NCBI RefSeq assembly: GCF_014650115.1
Contig: NZ_BMUI01000044.1
Location: forward strand, 1-46,989
Origin: Streptomyces olivaceoviridis
Lineage (GTDB): Bacteria; Actinomycetota; Actinomycetes; Streptomycetales; Streptomycetaceae
Direction of reading: 5' to 3'
DNA length: 46,989 nt
Every line of letters begins with the position of its first letter. The first letter of the stretch is position 1. Positions 42,972 to 46,989 of this stretch are shown piece after piece. The notes below the pieces were generated by a model. It was not told where the DNA came from. It ran no database searches and worked only from the letters and a program-made list of their open reading frames with translations. Made by a program: the position numbers and the translations under genes.

Positions 42972-43974
42972 CTAGTGGTAGGGGAAGGTCAGGGTGTCGA
43001 AGACGGTCCGGCCGGTGCACAGTGCCAGCAGCCGTTCGATGCCCAGGCCGAAGGTGAAGACGTCCGCCGGGTCGTAGTCGATGTCGGCGAAGAAGTCGAC
43101 CGGTCCTTCGTCGGCCGGCACGCCGTGCATCTGGGTGCGCAAGGCGATGTTGGTCTTCACCATCGGCCGGTAGTCGTCGGCGGTCCGCAGCTTCACCCCG
43201 CCGTCGCAGAGCTCCACGCCGGCCGCTATCAGGGAGAACCGCTGGGCCCGCCCATGGGCGTCGACGCGGGAGTTGTGCCGCAGCTCGGAGGGGAAGCCGT
43301 ACAGCGCGACGGGGGTGGTGACGGCGGCTTCCACGGCGTGCTTGACGAACTCCTCCATCACCGCCCAGCGCGAGTCACTGGCCGGCAGGCCGTGGTCCTT
43401 GAGCCAGGCCTGCGCGGCCGCGACGAGCTCGGCCCCCTCGGGGCGCGGCTGAGGCCGAGCGCCTCGGCGAGCGCGTCGTCGACCGCGCGGCGGGGGATGA
43501 CGGAGAAGTCGATCCCGCCCGGAGTCTGCAGCGACGCGAACGCGGCCTGGACGGTGTGCTGGACCAGCTCGGTCACCAGCCTGAGCCGTCGTCCAGGCAG
43601 ATGTCCCGGGCGGCGGTCTGCAGCATGGTGAACTCGATCGCGTGGGTCTCGTCCGCCTGCTCGGCCCGGATGGCCTTGCTCAGGTCGTACACGCGGGCCA
43701 CGCTCATCACCAGGCGACGCAGGTGCTCCTCCGCCGAGTGCTTGAGGTGGTACGTGTCGCCGGTGAGCGGGTGGCTGGTGGAGAACTGCGGGATCGGTGC
43801 GCTCTCCCGGGCCGCGCACAGGACGGGGGCGGCCACCTCCGTGTATCCGGTCTCGTGCAGCCACGCGCGCATGGCGCGCATCAGGTCCGCCTTCGTCAGC
43901 AGCAGGTCCCTCTCGGCGGGGTACTGCTTGAGCAGGGTCCCGTACAGGCGCCGTTGGTCCGGGGCGATCGTCAC
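42972..43974 (-). pseudogene. EpmA/GenX-like class II aminoacyl-tRNA synthetase paralogue, frameshifted
   Basis: The restored protein is ~329 residues, the size of EpmA, with only a catalytic domain and no anticodon-binding part. Motif 2 reads VYDLSKAIRAEQ then HAIEFTMLQ; motif 3 is FGLGIERLLALCTG then DTLTFPY. Two single-base deletions break the frame: near 43585 (after CLDDG) and near 43449 (after EALGLS). The N-terminal 133 residues and the C-terminal 129 are each open. EpmA adds beta-lysine to EF-P; relatives in antibiotic clusters activate amino acids without tRNA. ATG shares ATGA with the S66 peptidase stop. Confidence -1.
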
Positions 43975-44921
43975 CCCTCCTCACCTCCCTGCGCGGTCCA
44001 CGGCGAGGTGATGGTCAGGCCACGGGCGGCGTCGGAGTCCAGTAGAGCTTCCGCGCCGACGGGCAGGGTGTGCTTGAGCGGGGTGTGCCCGAAGGGCAGT
44101 CCGAAGGCGACGGGGAAGTCGTACTCGGCGCACAGGTCCATGACCATCTCGTGCGCTGACACGCCGCCGGAGGGCTCGCAGCTCACCAGCTCGCCGACGA
44201 CCATGCCGGCGATCTGGTCGAGGACACCGCGGTCGCGGAAGTGCGTCAGGGCCTGGTCCAGCTGCTCGACCGGTTTGAAGGCGTCCTCCCACGCCAGCAC
44301 GGCGCCGTTCCAGTCCGGCTCCCACACCGTGCCCAGCAGGCAGCGCAGGGAGGACAGGCAGCCCGCGACCAGATGCCCCCGAGCGGTGCCGGTGCGCGCC
44401 CAGGTCAGCGGGGCGTCGATGCGCGCGGACGCGGCGTCGCCGGCCAGGACCGCGGCGAAGTGGTCTCCCGTCGCGGCGGGCGGCTCCTCCGCGCCGAAGT
44501 CCCACAGCACGGCGGGGCCGTGGAAGGTGATCAGGCCGGTGCGGGCGGTGATCGCGTTCAGCAGCAGACTCGGGTCACTCACCCCCACGATCGGCTTGGG
44601 GTGCTCGGCGATCAGCTCGTAGTCGAGGCCGCGCAGCAGCCGGTTGGCGGTCTTGCCGCCACCTGCGCGCACCACGGCGTCGATGCCGGGGTCGGCGATG
44701 AAGGCGTGGAAGTCGTCCACGAGCTGCGTCTCACTGCCGGCGCGGTAGCCGTCCCGGTTGGCGGCGTGCGGGGCGATGACGGGCTCGTAGCCGCGGCTGC
44801 GTAGACGGTCCAGGCCCCGGTCGAAGACGTCGGGGTGGGCGGCCGGTTCGGGAGCGGAGACGGCGACGATGCCGACGCGGCCGCCCTTGGTGAGGGGCGC
44901 GGGCAGGAGACGGGCAGGCAA
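43971..44921 (-). CDS. S66-family serine carboxypeptidase (LdcA/MccF-like)
   Basis: The 316-residue protein has GRVGIVAVSAPEPA at the N-terminus, RAGGGKTANRLL, and the nucleophile in VGVSDPSLLLNAI (Ser115). The C-terminal Glu and His are in VVGELVSCE and PFGHTPLKHTLPVGA. S66 enzymes are LD-carboxypeptidases of cell-wall recycling or MccF-type enzymes that cleave microcin C and aminoacyl-adenylate mimics. An acyl-tRNA-synthetase-like gene downstream fits the MccF side better than wall recycling, but this is inference. Start is TTG at 44919-44921 with GGAGAG five bases upstream; the IS630 element begins immediately beyond that site. Confidence -1.
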   Translation of the reverse strand: MPARLLPAPLTKGGRVGIVAVSAPEPAAHPDVFDRGLDRLRSRGYEPVIAPHAANRDGYRAGSETQLVDDFHAFIADPGIDAVVRAGGGKTANRLLRGLDYELIAEHPKPIVGVSDPSLLLNAITARTGLITFHGPAVLWDFGAEEPPAATGDHFAAVLAGDAASARIDAPLTWARTGTARGHLVAGCLSSLRCLLGTVWEPDWNGAVLAWEDAFKPVEQLDQALTHFRDRGVLDQIAGMVVGELVSCEPSGGVSAHEMVMDLCAEYDFPVAFGLPFGHTPLKHTLPVGAEALLDSDAARGLTITSPWTAQGGEEG

Positions 44922-44930
44922 AGTGCTCTC

Positions 44931-46014
44931 CTACTGAGGTTTTCGTGGTGGGGTCGGTGGTGTGAGGTTCAGGCCGGTGGCGGTGAGGCGGCCGTCGATC
45001 AGGTGTGGCCGGAGCTGGATCCTGCGTAACTGCCGGCGGAGGAGCCGGTCGAGGTCGTCGGGTGTGTCGGAGGCGGTGTTGGCCATGGTCCGGCGTACCA
45101 GTGACCAGACGGCCTCGACGGGGTTCAGGTCGGGTGCATACGGTGGGAGGCGGACGGTTGTGAGCCAGTCGTGCTCGGACTCGTAGCGTTTCAGCCCGAC
45201 CGCCAGGTGAGTGTTGAGATTGTCCCAGACCACCACGATCGGGCCGCCGAGCTGGATGTGTGCGCGGACGAGCAGGTCGCGGTAGTCCTGCCAGGAGAAG
45301 CTCTTGCGGGCGCCTTTGAGGAGGAGGTGGTTGCGGGGCCGGTGGATGAGACGGCTTTGCACGCCCGGTTTGTAGCAGCACAGGGCGGCGACCGAGGTCC
45401 TGCGGCGGGAGCGGCCTCTCACTCGGATGACGGGGGTGTGTCCGCGCCGGCCCCAGGTGCGGGCGCGAGGCGGCGTCATGGAGAATCCGGACTCGTCCTC
45501 GAAGACGATCCGGGCCCCGTGGGCCGCCGCGAGGCTTTTACCCTCGGCCACACCTCCTTCTTCCACAGTTCGACGGCGTGCTCGTCGCGTTCCAGTGCTC
45601 TGCGGGCAGGCGCCTGCCATGACCAGCCATGCCGTTTCAGCAGCCGCCACACCGTCGCCACCGACAAGCTCAGCCTCAGATACCGGCGGATCACCGTCTG
45701 GACCCGGGCCAAAGTCCAACGCTCATCGTCGAAGCCGTGCGTTGACGGGCCCTTGCCGAGTTCCTCCTCGAGCACGGCGAACTGCGCATCGGTGACGGTC
45801 GGAGAATTGGCTGGGCCCGCAGAACGCAAGGCCTCCATGCCGCCCTCGCGCCAGGCACGCGCCAGCGTTCCACCGACCGGACACTCACCCGCAGGTCCTT
45901 CGCGATCACCGCGGTCTTCTCGCCCGCCGCGAACCTCTCACCGGCCCGGAACCGGATCTTCTCCCGAAATGCCCGACGCTCAGCGGTCAGGCCCCCACCC
46001 TCCGGATAACGCAC
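44931..46014 (-). pseudogene. IS630-family DDE transposase, two frameshifts
   Basis: The N-terminal helix-turn-helix (VIAKDLRVSVRSVERWR), a second HTH (LSLSVATVWRLLKRHGWSWQ) and the DDE domain are all present: FEDESGFSMTPP, VVWDNLNTH and LPPYAPDLNPVEAVW supply the three acids. One base appears missing near 45867 (after ERWR) and another near 45538, in an A4 run (after PRVK). The second could be a translational slip site, as some IS630 relatives use frameshifting, but two shifts make an inactive copy more likely. The stop overlaps the left end of the element. Confidence -1.
44934..44957. repeat. IS630 left terminal inverted repeat
   Basis: This 24-base sequence beginning CTGAGGTTTTCGTGG is the exact reverse complement of 46053-46076. 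The match continues with small gaps for about 13 bases further inside. Confidence -1.
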
Positions 46015-46052
46015 ACCACCGGCATATCGCAGGGATCATGAACCGTCACCAC

Positions 46053-46076
46053 CCGACCCCACCACGAAAACCTCAG
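46053..46076. repeat. IS630 right terminal inverted repeat
   Basis: Exact partner of the left repeat, ending CCACGAAAACCTCAG next to the right TA. Confidence -1.
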
Positions 46077-46117
46077 TAGGAGCACCTGTGACGCATGTGA
46101 CTCAGTTCTGGGGGGCG

Positions 46118-46580
46118 GTGCAGATAACCCGCGCCGAGGTGCTGAAGGCCGAAGCCGTCGTCGCCCCGGAGCAGGGGGCGAACTGCCGGCTGAGCGGGGG
46201 AGCCTGGTTCTCGGCGTATGACGACTGCTTCATCCAGGAACCGGGCGGTGTGGACATCGGCCGCCTGGTCCCGCTCGCCGAGGCCTGGGACTCCGGCGCC
46301 TCCGACTGGAGCGCGAAGGAACGTGAGGCCTACGCCAACGACCTCGGTGACGAGCGCGCGCTGATCGCGGTGTCGGCTGCCTCGAACCGGTCCAGGGCCG
46401 ACCAGGACCCGTCCACGTGGCTTCCGTCGGCTGCCGGCTATCGCTGCCAGTACGTCACCGGCTGGGTGGCCACAATGATGCGCTGGGGCCCTGAGCGTCG
46501 ACACCCACGGGCAGGCCGTGATCACCGGGGTCCTTGGCCGCTGTCCGAACGTACCCGTCACCATCACACCGGCCCGCTGA
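46118..46580 (+). pseudogene. HNH endonuclease remnant (DUF1524-like) lacking its catalytic His
   Basis: The frame reads AEVLKAEAVVAPEQGANCRL, then WFSAYDDCFIQEPGGVDIGR and LVPLAEAWDSGAS, YANDLGDERALIAVSAASNR and ADQDPSTWLP, the C-terminal core of secreted Streptomyces HNH proteins. In the usual DIDHxVPLAEAWDSG the His is replaced (DIGRLVPLAEAWDSG). Near 46490 one extra C shifts the frame; removing it gives LSVDTHGQAVITGVLGRCP and the usual end TITPAR with TGA at 46578-46580. The signal peptide and N-terminal half are absent. An ATG at 46088 gives an unrelated short lead. Confidence -1.
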
Positions 46581-46824
46581 TCCCTCGCCCGGACCAGGTG
46601 CCCAGTGGAGCGCCACCGCCAGGAGGCAGGGGAAGAGTCGCGGTCTGTTCGGCCGTCGCTGACCCTGCCCGCTTGGTGGATTGGGTTCCCGGCCGGGGCG
46701 CGCTGGCCGGAGGCCGCCTTGCCCGCTGCCAGCGCCGGCCACTGAGGGGCCGGCGCAGCTGACGCGGGCGCGGGTCCGTGTTCAGCGCGCCTTCTTTGAG
46801 GCAACGGCGCGGGCCGACACCGGG
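46581..46824. other. Intergenic stretch without recognised features
   Basis: I find no family resemblance, clear ribosome site or strong hairpin here on either strand. Open frames exist because of the high GC content but lack coding character. Confidence -1.
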
Positions 46825-46989
46825 TCAGCATTCCTCCGGCTGCCTGCCGTCCGCTGCCCTGGAGCCGGCCTCCGAGTGACCCTGGCCCGCCGCGGCCACA
46901 GGTTCGCGTCTGGCATCGCCCCGTGCCGTCGCCGGCTCCGGGTGCTCCCATGCCTCGGGCAGCAGCAGCACGGCCAGGTTCGCCGCTGC
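46825..46989 (-). CDS. Possible C-terminus of a gene running off the right edge
   Basis: The minus strand is open from the window edge to TGA at 46825-46827 (54 residues). It begins AANLAVLLLPEAWEHPEPAT, hydrophobic then acidic, followed by a low-complexity Ala/Gly/Glu tail ending PEEC. No family is recognised; the assignment rests only on the open frame and typical third-position GC. Confidence -1.
   Translation of the reverse strand, partial: AAANLAVLLLPEAWEHPEPATARGDARREPVAAAGQGHSEAGSRAADGRQPEEC

Larger units (their letters stand above)
44932..46078 (-). mobile_element. IS630-family insertion sequence with TA duplication
   Basis: The element is bounded by TA at 44932-44933 and 46077-46078 and by 24-base terminal inverted repeats. 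Removing it and one TA restores CTCCTAGGAG, containing CTAG, the known IS630 target. It carries one transposase gene broken by two frameshifts. It lies between the divergent S66 peptidase gene and the HNH remnant. Confidence -1.

Noticed and set aside
45538..45542. Programmed frameshifting as the sole explanation of the IS630 gene structure
   Set aside because: A second shift near 45867 lies outside any slippery run, so simple decay is more economical.
1..46989. CRISPR array, tRNA, rRNA or replication origin
   Set aside because: No regularly spaced repeats, cloverleaf with CCA-type end, rRNA-like stretch or iteron/DnaA-box cluster was seen.

Overview
The window is high-GC DNA with pervasive GTG starts, 4-base stop/start overlaps and protein families typical of Actinomycetota. 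A Streptomyces chromosome, probably an arm or other plastic region, is the best guess. I see no rRNA, tRNA or CRISPR array.

Layout. (1) 1-5450 is a debris field. An orphan RHS-type toxin tip (Hint plus HYD1-type ADP-ribosyltransferase) and its DUF6881 immunity gene are followed by a tyrosine-integrase C-terminus, a headless unknown gene, an endonuclease VII pseudogene, a DegT aminotransferase C-half, a frameshifted Old-Yellow-Enzyme gene and a truncated sulfotransferase. (2) 5453-16314 is an intact metabolic island. A minus-strand peptide-type ABC importer operon (binding protein, two permeases, fused double ATPase) ends with a ROK kinase. It diverges from a ROK repressor, which is followed by an M81 metallopeptidase and CutC. 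A shared motif in the divergent promoter is a candidate ROK operator. (3) 16467-17285 is a mosaic of at least five unrelated gene fragments. (4) 17290-39528 is a long minus-strand array rich in NUDIX domains, HIT proteins, isoaspartate-methyltransferase-like proteins, other SAM methyltransferases, APH-fold kinases, a glycosyltransferase, a PIG-L deacetylase, a nitrilase, an MFS transporter and an ABC exporter. Part of it is a duplicated cassette (NUDIX, PIMT-like, methyltransferase, NUDIX-APH fusion), and each copy is damaged differently. A 46-codon ORF with a strong RBS is coupled to the exporter. (5) 39790-44921 is a second coupled minus-strand operon: S66/MccF-like peptidase, EpmA-like class II aminoacyl-tRNA synthetase paralogue, an unknown protein, an SDR, a WYL regulator and a HhH-GPD glycosylase. 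(6) 44932-46078 is an IS630-family element inserted at a CTAG next to the peptidase RBS. Beyond it lie an HNH nuclease remnant and a partial ORF.

How it may work. The island in (2) looks like regulated uptake and breakdown of a peptide or amino-sugar ligand. The array in (4)-(5) looks like a small-molecule or peptide-nucleotide pathway: group transfer, NUDIX/HIT phosphate-bond hydrolysis, export and possible self-protection. The product is unknown and several genes are decayed. About a dozen single-base frameshifts outside region (2) mean that either real decay or base-calling error must be considered.
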